Of a stretch of DNA of 64,000 bases, positions 52,053 through 62,719 are shown piece by piece. Both the position numbers and the translations under genes were made by a program. The stretch comes from Triatoma infestans (lineage: Eukaryota; Arthropoda; Insecta; Hemiptera; Reduviidae), in NCBI GenBank assembly GCA_011037195.1, contig JAAEAF010014811.1, forward strand, positions 18,244 through 82,243. The letters run 5' to 3'. The notes under the pieces were generated by a model, which saw only the letters and a list, made by a program, of their open reading frames with translations, had not been told where the DNA came from and did not search any database. Position 1 is the first letter of the stretch, and each line of letters begins with the position of its first letter.

Positions 52053-54516
52053 ATGATATATTTCAATAGTCAAGATCCAGATGAATTATTTCAAAATTTT
52101 ACCCAAATGATAGTTGAAGCCTTTAAATATTGTGATATGTTAGTGATAAATAATAATAAAAATAATTCGAAACTTATAAATAAACCATGGTTTAATGAAA
52201 CTTGTAGGGTGAATAAAAGAGAATTAAAGTCTTTATACAGAAAGTTAAAAATATCTGGTTACCGTGAAGAATATTTTTTAGATTATTCTATAGCAAAAAA
52301 AAAAATACTTTAGTTTAATTAAAAGTGTAAAAAAGGTTTATTATGGTAATTTGATGTCACAACTTTCGAATATTAAAAATTCTAAGGAATTCTGGTTTGC
52401 GGTAAAAAAATTATCGCCAAAAAATTTTGTCCGAAATGAAATTGAAAGTGAAACTTGGTTTGATTGTTTTAATTCTCTTTATCCTACTTGCGCAATTATT
52501 AAACAGAATTTTTCAAATCTTGGTGATACTCTTCTTGATTCTCCTATATCGTTGGAGGAACTACAGTTCGTTATATCTAAAAGTAAAAATAATAAGTCAG
52601 CAGGGCTGGATGGTATACCATATGAAATATTTAAACATCTTACGCCTGAATGGGAACATTATTTGCTAAACTTATATAATGTAATATTATCCACAGAGCA
52701 AATACCTCGTAAATGGTCCGAGATAATACTGACCCTATTACACAAGAAAGGAAATAAGGACGATATTAATAATCATAAAGGTATTGCTTTGTTCAATACT
52801 ACTTGTAAACTGTTCACTTCTGTGTTGAGTGTAAGATTGGAGCAATGGTGTGACTTAATTGGTATATTACCAACGGAACAGTCAGGCTTCAGAAAAAAAC
52901 CGATCTTGTCTGTACAATTTATTTGTTTTGGATTCATTGGTACATTTATTTACCAAAGTCAAAAAAAAGTATCTGTTTGCTATTTTTATTGATCTCCAGA
53001 AAGCATTCGACAATATAAATCATAGTTTATTATGGCATAAAATGCATTCTTTTGGTATCAGCAGCAAAATCATTAGAATACTTGAAAAAATTTATACGTA
53101 AATTCATATTTCAAGTTAAAACTTAATAATGTGATCTATAGTAACGGTATAAGGAATTACGAAAGGAGTTCTGCAAGGAGAATCTCTTTCTCCGCTCCTC
53201 TTTTCAATATTCCTCTCTGATTTTGTAAGGTTCTTTTATGAATGTGGGCTTTCCGGAATAAGTTTTGATGTGTATGGCGATATTCTCTGTTTGCTTTATG
53301 CAGACGACCTGGTTATTTTTGCGGATTCGCGTTCTGACGCTCAAAGTAAATTAAATACGCTTGAAAAGTATTGTGCCGAAAATTTTTTGTCCATCAACAC
53401 CGTAAAGAGTAAAGTTGTGGTTTTCCGTTCGTCACCAAAATGTAAAAATCTGTTACCTTTGAAAGTAGTTGGTACTTTGTTAGAATACACTAATAGATAT
53501 ACATATTTGGGCGTCCCCTTCAGCTGTACAGGTAATTTTCGTTTGGCGGTTAGTCATTTTTTAAACAAAGGTATCCAAGCGGCGGGAAGGGTGAAACAGA
53601 TTTTAATTAAAGGAAAAGTAACTTCTTGGCATACTAGGTCGAGTCTGTTTAATTCTATTTCAGCTGCGACAGCTCTCTATGCAGCTGAATTATGGTCGCT
53701 TGGCAGTTTGGAAACTATTGAAAAAGAGCAAACGTCTTTCTATAAGAACTTGTTTCATCTATCTCGGTGCACACCCCATCATTTTGTTAGGCTAGAACTA
53801 GGTATCAAACCGCTTAGCGTAACTATATTGAAAAGAGCGTTAAATTGGTGGGTAAATTTGCTTTCCAGAGATTCGAATGATCTTGCAAAACGGGGCTTAA
53901 TTCTTGGGTGTCATACAATAAAAAATGATAATCCTAAGATGAAAATACATCGTGGTTTGGTTGAATATATAATATTCTTCTATCTCTTGGCTACCCTGAT
54001 ACGATTGGTAGGACGATAAGTGTGGAGTTGGTTACAAAAATTAAAGATGAAATAGTAGAAAGATGGTCTAATCACACTCTGAGTAATGATGTGAACAGAG
54101 TATTGACTAGTAACTATAATCCATTGTACAGATGTATTTGCTCTTTTGGACAAGAGGAATTTTATATACTTAATAATAATAATATTAGAAAACAGCGAAC
54201 AATTATGCAGCTAAGGTTATGTAACAGGACTATCATTAATCTGTATATTGAAGGTACTACTTATAGACTTGATAGCGAAGAGATATGTTGTGTATGTAAC
54301 CTCCATAGGTTGGAGACCTTAAAATATCTTCTGCTGGAATGTCCTATTTATTTACCTTATAGAAATAAATTTTTAAGTAAATATAGTGTACAAGATCTAA
54401 CAGATAGTGATAATCTATTAAATTTATTAAATATATCAGACAATGAACAATTAAACAGTATTTACTATTATATCTGTAATATGTTAAAATTAATATTATT
54501 TTGTATCGAAGAATAA
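52053..54516 (+). pseudogene. LINE ORF2: RT and Cys/His C-terminus, lightly broken
   Basis: The order is complete from the EN-RT linker. KPWFNETCRVNKRELKSLYR lies at about 52,182-52,241. A poly-A frameshift occurs near 52,300. KSAGLDGIPYEIFKHL is at about 52,594, LLHKKGNKDDINNHKGIAL near 52,735 and ILPTEQSGFRKK near 52,865. A shift occurs near 52,900, and motif A is FAIFIDLQKAFDNINHSLLW (52,977-53,036). A decayed stretch follows, then KGVLQGESLSPLLFSIFLSD (about 53,160), active site LLYADDLVIFADS (YADD at 53,297-53,308) and YTYLGVPF near 53,500. A stop lies at 54,017, and the last frame (54,022-54,516) ends with CCVCNLHRLETLKYLLLECP, a CCHC-type knuckle. There are about four disruptions in 820 codons. 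Catalytic Asp residues are intact. It belongs to the APE-type LINEs; the clade is not resolved. Confidence 0.9.
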
Positions 54517-54604
54517 TTCTCATTTTTGTTACTAATCTATTCATTTATTAGTTACTGTTAGTTATCAGTCTGCTATTTTGGATTATTATTATTTTTTTTG
54601 TTTA

Positions 54605-54624
54605 TGTATATATATATATATATA
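54605..54624. repeat. (AT)n microsatellite in LINE 3' region
   Basis: About ten TA units, followed by a T-run, before the element's tail. Confidence 0.85.
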
Positions 54625-54740
54625 AACATTTTTTTTTTTTTATACATGTTGTACAAATATTGTAATACACCAGACTCGCTGTAATATGTAATATATTCAT
54701 AAATACAGTATTATATTATTATTATTACATCCAAATTTAT

Positions 54741-55121
54741 TTAAAAATTATGATTTTCTTTATGCAGAAAATTCTGCAAAGATTATTATTTAATTTTACT
54801 CCAATTACGCTATTAAATAATCCATTATTATTCTTTTTTGCAGGTAATGCGGGAATGGTTGCTAACGGGAGTTCTTAGTATTCTTTATTACAAAAATAAA
54901 TGATTATATTAACTAGTGCGTTAAAAAAAATTAGTCCACGGATATTCTAAATTCCGACCAGTCTAGTAATGCGATCTACAACTTTGTGATTGTTAATATT
55001 TTAAACTGTGTCCTGTGTCCAGTGTAATGAAGAGAAAGAAGCAAGCACATCGAAGGATATGTAACTGCAAGAGATTGTAACATATCCCAACCTGCAGCAA
55101 TAATGGTAGGCTGGGGAATTA
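54741..55121 (+). repeat. Leading partial array unit with a 1.9-kb internal deletion
   Basis: This matches 56,770-57,105 (taatgcgcgaatggttgcca, ttagtccacggatattctaa, ctgtgtccagtgtaatgaag, ccaacctacagcaataaagg). At 55,121 the text jumps from ggctggggaatta straight into tcctgtgttacacgac, which in the next unit lies about 1.95 kb further on (59,056). Everything equivalent to 57,106-59,055 is deleted here. Confidence 0.85.
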
Positions 55122-55380
55122 TCCTGTGTTACACGACTTTACTGGACAAGAAGGATTAAAAGTAGATCTGGAGAAAAACTATACAACTTTTGAACGTTGT
55201 TCAATTATTCTTTGATAATGATTTAAGTGAAAAAATAGTACATTGCACAAATTCCCGCGCTGAAATATTAATAATTACGGCATTGTTTTCACTAATTCAA
55301 ATTTGAAAAAGTAGAAGGACGTCACAATTGACTAAATGAAGTTTTCGGGATCGAAAGGTAGTTCCTAGGGATCCATTAAA
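55122..55380 (+). pseudogene. piggyBac-like transposase scrap, unit A
   Basis: The plus strand reads PVLHDFTGQEGLKVDLEKN (family: F-G-PG), then in another frame QLFFDNDLSEKIVHCTNSRA (about 55,200-55,262), equivalent to the piggyBac block 'FF-DEL---IV--TN-YA'. Next comes KDVTID followed by a stop and MK (about 55,318). Frames change between blocks. The catalytic DDD domain is missing: text past this point belongs to other elements. Confidence 0.75.
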
Positions 55381-55592
55381 ATACATTTATCCGCAAGTAC
55401 TTCAGGTTTGTTTATCTGTTCAGATAAAAAAAAGAAATTGGGGCTGCAGCAGAGAATCACAGGCGTCTCGGTGTTATTTTTTGGTCAATATGTAAAATTC
55501 TATTTCCATCGATACATTTCAAAGCTGTAAATTTGGTGGCTCTGTTCCGGATACCCCGTTCCTTTGTACAGTATTATTATGGTTTTACTCAA

Positions 55593-55705
55593 ATGTTCAG
55601 TGCTTCTAGCATCACTTGAGCCTCACTAGCTGCTCGCCTATTATAGTGGGTAACGCTCATCCTAGTTTGAACCATCATTTTAAGATACTTAGCGGCTGGC
55701 TTAAT
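55593..55705 (-). pseudogene. Antisense RT-thumb scrap 1, unit A
   Basis: The minus strand reads KPAAKYLKMMVQTRMSVTHY then NRRAASEAQVMLEALNI. This matches the RT thumb of R1-type LINEs (A-RYLGV-LDTR-SF--HV--A---A------L--LMPN), with the YLG Gly lost. Equivalent copies lie at 59,518-59,627 and 63,441-63,548. Confidence 0.65.
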
Positions 55706-55865
55706 AAATATAGTTTCTTTATTGAATCGCAATAAAAATTGTCCTTTAGAATTATAATATTTGCAGTAAAGCAGTAGTCGTGTGACGGTTTTGATACTAT
55801 ATTTTTACAGATGGTAAATCCTCATTCCCTTAGGATTCCTTTACTTCCAAATTTATTTAAAAATT

Positions 55866-56114
55866 ATGAGTAAGCCAAGGCTACGTGATACAAACTGTTT
55901 TCATAGCTATAATGATGCTGCAGTTATACTTATTCCATATTATGTTGGGTGTAACGGACGTCGCATTAGTATGGCTGGCGACGACGATCACGTGCGGGCT
56001 GGGGCACGTGATTCCCGGGGTGGAAATATCTTTAAAAGCAGGTCCTTTCGATTTAGAGCGTTTGATTTTAAATTAGTAGTTATGGTAATCAATATGATAC
56101 TTTGTTTTAAGTAA
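55866..56114 (+). other. Overlapping open frames in array unit, probably non-coding
   Basis: Two plus-strand frames are open (55,866-56,114 and 55,885-56,076). The second has hydrophobic text (FIAIMMLQLYLFHIMLGV, then LVWLATTITCGLGHVIPGV) and the first is Arg/Asp-rich. Units B and C repeat them with one or two changes; in unit C (63,711) a one-base loss fuses the start of the first frame to the second. No family is recognised. Conservation reflects recent array copying, not selection. Confidence 0.35.
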
Positions 56115-56306
56115 CCTTCAAGTTTGTTTATCTGTTCACGCGAAAAAAGAAATAACGAGGCAGCCAGCGGAAAATCATAGGCGTCTCGATGTTATTTTTT
56201 GGTATTCATGTAAAACTCTATTTCCATCCTTATATTTTGAAGCCCTATATTTAGTGACTGCCTGCCCGCTACCTCATTTCTTTTCACTTTATTATTATGT
56301 TTATTC

Positions 56307-56627
56307 TCAAATATTCAGCGTTTCTAGCATGTTGGTTTCTAGGATCACTTCAGCCTCGTCAGCTGCTCGCCTAATATTGACGGCGAAGCTCATCCTAATT
56401 TGGAACTTCATTCCAAGATATCTGGCGGCTGGCTTTGTGAATATAGTTTCTTTGCCGACTCGCCACAGAAAGGTAAGCCAAGGCACCTTGATATAAACTA
56501 TTTTGACAGGTCTCCATATAAGCAGGGCTTTTCGGAGTAGAGGGCGTGATTCTATATTAATTTCCAAATTATATTTCTGGTAAATACGCAATTTTGAAAC
56601 TTTAACACCAGTAGTACTTCGCAGCAC
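56307..56627 (-). pseudogene. Antisense RT-thumb scrap 2, unit A
   Basis: The minus strand is open for 106 codons, including WRVGKETIFTKPAARYLGMK, FQIRMSFAVNIRRAADEAEV and ILETNMLETLNI. The block KPAARYLGM---RMSF---I--AADEAE is the RT thumb of R1-type LINEs. Sub-repeat 2 shares its text with sub-repeat 1 (about 700 bp upstream), so one arose by duplication of the other before the array formed. The palm with the FADD box is absent. Confidence 0.7.
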
Positions 56628-57639
56628 TTCACCTTACTAGGTGTAAAAGAAAATAAAAATTGTCCTTTAGAATTATAATATTTGCAGTAAAGCAGTAGTA
56701 GTTTGACTGTTTCATACTATATTTTTGCAGATGGTAAATCCTCATTCCCTTAGGATTCTGAAATGATTTTTATTAAATTTTACTCGAATTACGCTATTAA
56801 TTACTCCATTATTGTGCTTTTTTACAGGTAATGCGCGAATGGTTGCCAACGGGAGTTCTTAGTATTCTTTACTATCAAAATAAATGATTATTTTAACTAG
56901 TGCGTTAAAAAAAATTAGTCCACGGATATTCTAAATTCCGACCAGACTAGTAATGCGATCTACAGTTTTGCGATTGTTTATATTTTAAACTGTGTCCTGT
57001 GTCCAGTGTAATGAAGAGAAAGCAGGAAGCACATCGAAGGATATGTAACTGCAACAGATTGTTACATATCCCAACCTACAGCAATAAAGGTAGGCTGGGG
57101 AATTATAGTGGTCCATGTTCATGTTGATTCTGTATTCTCCGTAATAGGATTGCCATAAAAATCTCAGAATAAAATGAGCTTGGTTTCAATAAATTGAGAA
57201 TAATTATAATTCCTTCAAATTATGTCATGTCTCATCAGGCATAGGTGCTGCAAAAATTCTATAATATTACTTATACCATTTTAAACATTGAATATTTGAT
57301 ACTAATGAAAATGCGAGATATTTCTTGTAATATTGTGTTTCGCAAAAATCTTCATTCTTGAAAATTCTTAGCCTTTTTGCAATTTACTTTTCCATTCAAA
57401 ATAGTTTCATTAATAAAATCGTTAAATACATAAATTAGTTTTATATAATTTATGTCAACAATGATATGTTGCATGATACTGTATTGGAGTTAATAATTGG
57501 AATTAAAATTATTTCATTAAACATTTATATGGCCACTATTAATATCCTTCTTCGGAACTTCCAGACCAGGTAGAGCAGAGTGGGTGAGTGAATTCTTAAC
57601 ATGTTTATTATTGCAAGTTTTGGTTGTGTATATGTATGT

Positions 57640-58190
57640 GTATTTCTCCTACAAAATAAAGAGAAATATCTGGTGTGAAAGCATCAACAACTTTCGCTTT
57701 CTCCAGTTTTCACAATTATACCAAATCGACAAAATTTATAGTTAGTGTACCAAATTTGATGAATTTCCTTGGAGATAATTGAAAACTGAATTATATGTTC
57801 AGTAAAACCGCACATGCAGTTTGCTCATTTTATTCAGTAAAAACGCACTCCTGGTCATCCGAATTTTTTAAAACTCATAATGTCAACAACACATTTAATT
57901 TTAATTGATATTATTTAGATGATAGAATTGTATAGTAAACTGATATAGCACTTTAGAGGAAATCCCCTGCTCTTAATGAACCTTTCTAGAGATATTTTTT
58001 AAATAAAAGTTGTAGATTTGTTGTATGTGTATTTGATATAATTAGTATGAATAAAATTGTCCAACCCATTTTTGAAAATGCTACAATGCTAAAAATACCA
58101 AAAAACTTAAAAATATTATACAGTAGAAACGCACTTCTGGTCTTCCAATTTTTTTCAAACACGGAATTTTAAATACATATTTAATTCTAA
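57640..58190 (+). repeat. Rep-A fragment inside array unit A
   Basis: From tctggtgtgaaagcatcaac through taccaaatttgatgaatttc, acgcactcctggtcatccga, gatgatagaattgtatagta, aaataaaagttgtagatttg to gcacttctggtcttccaatt. It ends exactly at the TTAA where the piggyBac-like end begins, so the piggyBac element inserted into a Rep-A copy. The same text is at 61,565-62,114. Confidence 0.8.
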
Positions 58191-58960
58191 TTAACCCGTT
58201 CGATACCGGCGTCAATATTGTTGTTTCTGTGTCCAGCGTCGCAAATCTGCGTTGCATGTTCGTTATCACTTAATGATTATCAAAAGGAACAAATTTTGTC
58301 ACGAACAGAATAGTTGATTAAAAAACAATGAAATGATGTAAAAATGTTCGTGGTGTGGAGATCATTTTATTAAAATTTACACCCATTATGTAGGTTACTG
58401 ACCTAGCCGGATCATCTATTTTATTTTAAATATATAGTTGAATTCACTTTGTTTATATTAAGTTAATCTTTTAATGTTTTGTCAACGTTCTTGCATATTT
58501 CTTGTTTTGGTTTGTACCAGTGTTTGTCTAGGGGGTTAATTAACATGAATACATTATTTAATTTTTAATCTGTTCCAATCAATGAGGTTCAGTATTGTTG
58601 GTCAGCTTCGGAGAGTGTCAGTTCCAGTAAGTTTTGGAAGTGAAAATGTTATTGATTTCAAGTGTTAATTAGTATTTTATTTCAAGTGTCGTTCGGAGAG
58701 TGTCAGCAAGTGTTGGAAGTGAAACTGTTATTGATTTCAAGTGTTAATTAGTATTTTATTTCAAGTGTCGTTAGAACATTTTTTTCGTGTTTAGCATCAA
58801 ATGATAAATATTCGCAAGAAATTCCAGACTAGGAAAAGACGTATTCTTTATTCGATTGAAGAAGATACAACTTGTAAGGTAAGTACACCAAATGATATAG
58901 GTTGCTATTCTTTGACGGACTTGAAGACGCTCATCAAATTCAATTATTACAGGTGAATAC
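58191..58960 (+). mobile_element. piggyBac-like element 5' end, unit A
   Basis: The TTAA target (58,191-58,194) is followed by CCCGTTCGATACCGGCGTCA, a CCC-start terminus like that of piggyBac elements. A subterminal imperfect palindrome (gcgtcgcaaatctgcgttgc) follows. The leader of about 600 bp includes a tandem 75-85-bp duplication (tgttattgatttcaagtgtt repeated at about 58,649 and 58,725). The coding start is at 58,801. The matching 3' terminus is not found in the unit. Confidence 0.75.
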
Positions 58961-59290
58961 GATGATTTTTCAATTAATGATAGTATTAGTAGCCTAATTA
59001 GTAACAGTTGCGAAACATCTTTAAGTCACTCACATTGGTCAGAAGTTCATGTAGATCCTGTGTTACACGATTTTACAGGACAAGAAGGATTGAAAGTAGA
59101 TCTGGTGAAAAACTGTACAACATTTGAAGGTTTTTCAATTATTGTTTGATAATGATTTAAATGAAACATTGCACAAATTCCCGCGCAGAAATATTAATAA
59201 TTACGCCTTTGTTTTTACTAATTTAAATTTGAAAAAGTAGAAGGACGTCACAATTGACTAAATGAAGTTTTCGGGATCGAAAGGCAGTTC
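58801..59290 (+). pseudogene. piggyBac-like transposase N-terminal part (A/B junction)
   Basis: The ATG at 58,801 gives MINIRKKFQTRKRRILYSIE then EDTTCK, followed by a possible donor (gtaagt, 58,877) and acceptor (ttattacag, 58,952). The next open text reads YDDFSINDSISSLISNSCET and PVLHDFTGQEGLKVDLVKN; an acidic N-terminus followed by F-G--GLK is the piggyBac layout. After a frame change come FQLLFDNDLNETLHKF and KDVTID. Phases across the supposed intron do not match, so either the intron is not real or an indel has occurred. It ends before the DDD catalytic core. Confidence 0.7.
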
Positions 59291-60230
59291 CTAGGGATCC
59301 ATTAAAATACATTTATCCGCAAGTACTTCAGGTTTGTTTATCTGTTCAGATAAAAAAAAGAAATTGGGGTTGCAGCAGAGAATCACAGGCGTCTCGGTGT
59401 TATTTTTTGGTCTATATGTAAAATTCTATTTCCATCGATACATTTCAAAGCTGTAAATTTGGTGGCTCTTTCCGGATACCCCGTTCCTTTGTACAGTATT
59501 ATTATGGTTTTACTCAAATATTCAGTGTTTCTAGCATCACTTGAGCCTCACTAGCTGCTCGCCTATTATAGTGGGTAACGCTCATCCTAGTTTGAACCAT
59601 CATTTTAAGATACTTAGCGGCTGGCTTAATAAATATAGTTTCTTTATCGAATCGCAATAAAAATTGTCCTTTAGAATTATAATATTTGCTGTAAAGCAGT
59701 AGTCGTGTGACGGTTTTGATACTATATTTTTACAGATGGTAAATCCTCATTCCCTTAGGATTCCTTTACTTCCAAATTTATTTAAAAATTATGAGTAAGC
59801 CAAGGCTACGGGATACAAACTGTTTTCATAGCTATAATGATGCTGCAGTTATACTTATTCCATATTATGTTTGGTGTAACGGACGTCGCATTAGTATGGC
59901 TGGCGACGACGATCACGTGCGGGCTGGGGCACGTGATTCCCGGGGTGGGAATATCTTTAAAAGCAGGTCCTTTCGATTTAGAGCGTTTGATTTTAAATTA
60001 GTAGTTATGGTAATCAATATGATACTTTGTTTTAAGTAACCTTCAAGTTTGTTTATCTGTTCACGCGAAAAAAGAAATACCAGGCAGCCAGCGGAAAATC
60101 ATAGGCGTCTCGATGTTATTTTTTGGTATTCATGTAAAACTCTATTTCCATCCTTATATTTTGAAGCCCTATATTTAGTGACTGCCTGCCCGCTACCTCA
60201 TTTCTTTTCACTTTATTATTATGGTTATTC

Positions 60231-60668
60231 TCAAACATTCAGCGTTTCTAGCATGTTGGCTTCTAGCATCACTTCAGCCTCGTCAGCTGCTCGCCTAATA
60301 TTGACGACGAAGCTCATCCTAATTTGGAACTTCATTCCAAGATATCTGGCGGCTGGCTTTGTGAATATAGTTTCTTTGCCGACTCGCAACAGAAAGGTAA
60401 GCCAAGGCACCTTGATATAAACTATTTTGACAGGTCTCCATATAAGCAGGGCTTTTCGGATTAGAGGGCGTGATTTTATATTAATTTCCAAATTATATTT
60501 CTGGTAAATACGCAATTTTGAAACTTTAACACCAGTAGTACTCGCAGCACTTCCCCTTACTAGGTGTAAAAGAAAATAAAAATTGTCCTTTAGAATTATA
60601 ATATTTGCAGTAAAGCAGTAGTCGTTTGACTGTTTCATACTATATTTTTGCAGATGGTAAATCCTCAT
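60231..60668 (-). pseudogene. Antisense RT-thumb scrap 2, unit B
   Basis: Open for 145 codons on the minus strand, longer than in unit A because an upstream frame break is absent. The same core KPAARYLGMKFQIRMSFVVN and IRRAADEAEVMLEANML are visible. The N-terminal 50 residues (from MRIYHLQKYSMKQSNDYCF) are not RT-like and come from the neighbouring segment. Confidence 0.65.
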
Positions 60669-62114
60669 TCCCTTAGGATTCTGAAATGATTTTTATTAAA
60701 TTTTACTCGAATTACGCTATTAATTACTCCCTTATTGTGCTTTTTTACAGGTAATGCGCGAATGGTTGCCAACGGGAGTTCTTAGTATTCTCTACTATCA
60801 AAATAAATGATTATTTTAACTAGTGCGTTAAAAAAAATTAGTCCACGGATATTCTAAATTCCGACCAGACTAGTAATGCGATCTACAGTTTTGCGATTGT
60901 TTATATTTTAAACTGTGTCCTGTGTCCAGTGTAATGAAGAGAAAGCAGTAAGCACATCGAAGGATATGTAACTGCAACAGATTGTTACATATCCCAACCT
61001 ACAGCAATAAAGGTAGGCTGGGGAATTATAGTGATCCATGTTCATGTTGATTCTGTATTCTCCGTAATAGGATTGCCATAAAAATCTCAGAATAAAATGA
61101 GCTTGGTTCCAATAAATTGAGAATAATTATAATTCCTTCAAATTATGTCATGTCCGATCATGCATGGGTGCTGCATAAATTCTATAAATATTACTTATAC
61201 CATTTTAAACATTGAATATTTGATACTAATGAAAATGCGACGTATTTCTTGTAATATTGTGTTTCGCAAAAATCTTAATTCTGGAAAATTTTTAGCCTTT
61301 TTGCAATGCACTTTTCCATTCAAAATAGTTTCATTAATAAAATCGTCAAATACATAAATCAGTTTTAAATAATTTTTGTCAACAATGATATGTTGCATGA
61401 TACTGTAATGGTGTTAATAATTGGAATTATAATTATTTCATTAAACATTTATATGGCCACTATTAATATCCTTCTTCGGAACTTCCAGACCAGGTAGAGC
61501 AGAGTGGGTGAGTGAATTCTTAACATGTTTATTATTGCAAGTTTTGGTTGTGTATATGTATGTGTATTTCTCCTACAACATAAAAAGAAAAATCTGGTGT
61601 GGAAGCATCAACAACTTTCGCTTTCTCCAGTTTTCACAATTATACCAAATCGACGAAATTTATAGTTAGTGTACCAAATTTGATGAACTTCCTTGGAGAT
61701 AATTGAAAACTAAATTATATGTTCAGTAAAACCGCACATGCAGTTTGCTCATTTTATTCAGTAAAAACGCACTCCTGGTCATCCGAATTTTTTAAAACTC
61801 ATAATGTCAACAACACATTTAATTTTAATTGATATTATTTAGATGATAGAATTGTATAGTAAACTGATATAGCACTTTAGAGGAAATCCCCTGCCCTTAA
61901 TGAACCTTTCTAGAGATATTTTTTAAATAAAAGTTGTAGATTTGTTGTATGTGTATTTGATATAATTAGTATGAAGAAAATTGTCCAACCCATTTTTGAA
62001 AATGCTACAGTGCTAATAATACCAAAAAACGTAAAAATATTATACAGGAGAAACGCACTTCTGGTCTTCCAATTTTTTTCAAACACGGAATTTTAACTAC
62101 AAATTTAATTCTAA

Positions 62115-62719
62115 TTAACCCGTTCGATACCGGCGTCAATATTCTTGTTTCTGTGTCCAGCGTCGCAAATCTGCGTTGCATGTTCTTTATCACTTAATGA
62201 TTATCAAAAGGAACATATTTTGTCACGAACAGAATAGTTGATTAAAAAACAATGAAATGATGTAAAAATGTTCGTGGTGTGGAGATCATTTTATTAAAAT
62301 TTACACCCATTATGTAGGTTACTGACCTAGCCGGATCATCTATTTTATTTTAGATATATAGTTGAATTCACTTTGTTTATATTAAGTTAATCTTTTAATG
62401 TTTTCTCAACGTTCTTGCATATTTCTTGTTTTGGTTTGTACCAGTGTTTGTCTAGGGGGTTTAATTAACATGAATACATTATTTAATTTTTAATCTGTTC
62501 CAATCAATGAGGTTCAGTATTGTTGGTCAGCTTCGGAGAGTTCCAGCAAGTGTTGGAAGTGAAAATGTTATTGATTTCAAGTGTTAATTAGTATTTTATT
62601 TCAAGTGTCGTTCGGAGAGTGTCAGCAAGTGTTGGAAGTGAAAATGTTATTGATTTCAAGTGTTAATTAGTATTATATTTCAAGTGTCGTTAGAACATTA
62701 TTTTCGTGTTTAGCATCAA
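62115..62719 (+). mobile_element. piggyBac-like element 5' end, unit B
   Basis: TTAA (62,115-62,118) plus CCCGTTCGATACCGG, the same leader and the same tandem leader duplication as in unit A (cttcggagagttccagcaag / ttcggagagtgtcagcaagt). Confidence 0.75.

Larger units (their letters stand above)
51985..54740 (+). mobile_element. Non-LTR retrotransposon insertion with 11-bp target duplication
   Basis: TCCAAATTTAT is present at 51,985-51,995 and 54,730-54,740. The insert (51,996-54,729) is 5'-truncated just downstream of the endonuclease, holds RT and a C-terminal knuckle, and ends with an (AT)n tract (54,605-54,624), a short 3' UTR and an (ATT)n tail at about 54,712-54,728. The flanking text ccaaatttat-ttaaaaattatg continues the array unit, so the element landed inside the array. 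Confidence 0.9.
55122..59055 (+). repeat. Array unit A (about 3.93 kb)
   Basis: The unit start tcctgtgttacacga recurs at 59,056 and 62,976, and the landmark tatgagtaagccaaggctac recurs at 55,864, 59,789 and (slightly shortened) 63,709. Order inside: piggyBac coding scrap, sub-repeat 1 with an antisense RT scrap, a 250-bp segment with overlapping open frames, sub-repeat 2 with a second antisense RT scrap, the ttgccaacgggagttcttag segment, a 500-bp AT-rich segment, a Rep-A fragment, then the piggyBac 5' end and first exon. By eye, units A and B differ at only a few percent of positions. Confidence 0.92.

Noticed and set aside
55885..56076. Degenerate RT FADD box in the VTDVALVWLATT segment
   Set aside because: It faces opposite to the adjacent RT-thumb scraps and the Asp pair is not in the reading frame; similarity is too weak.
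55866..56114. Repeated open frames (82 and 63 codons) in the array units as a gene
   Set aside because: Two overlapping frames are equally open, no family motif exists, and conservation among units is explained by recent tandem copying. A one-base change fuses them in unit C without apparent consequence.
58081..58269. Minus-strand 62-codon frame shared by units A and B
   Set aside because: It crosses the Rep-A/piggyBac junction and the piggyBac terminus, so it cannot be an original gene.
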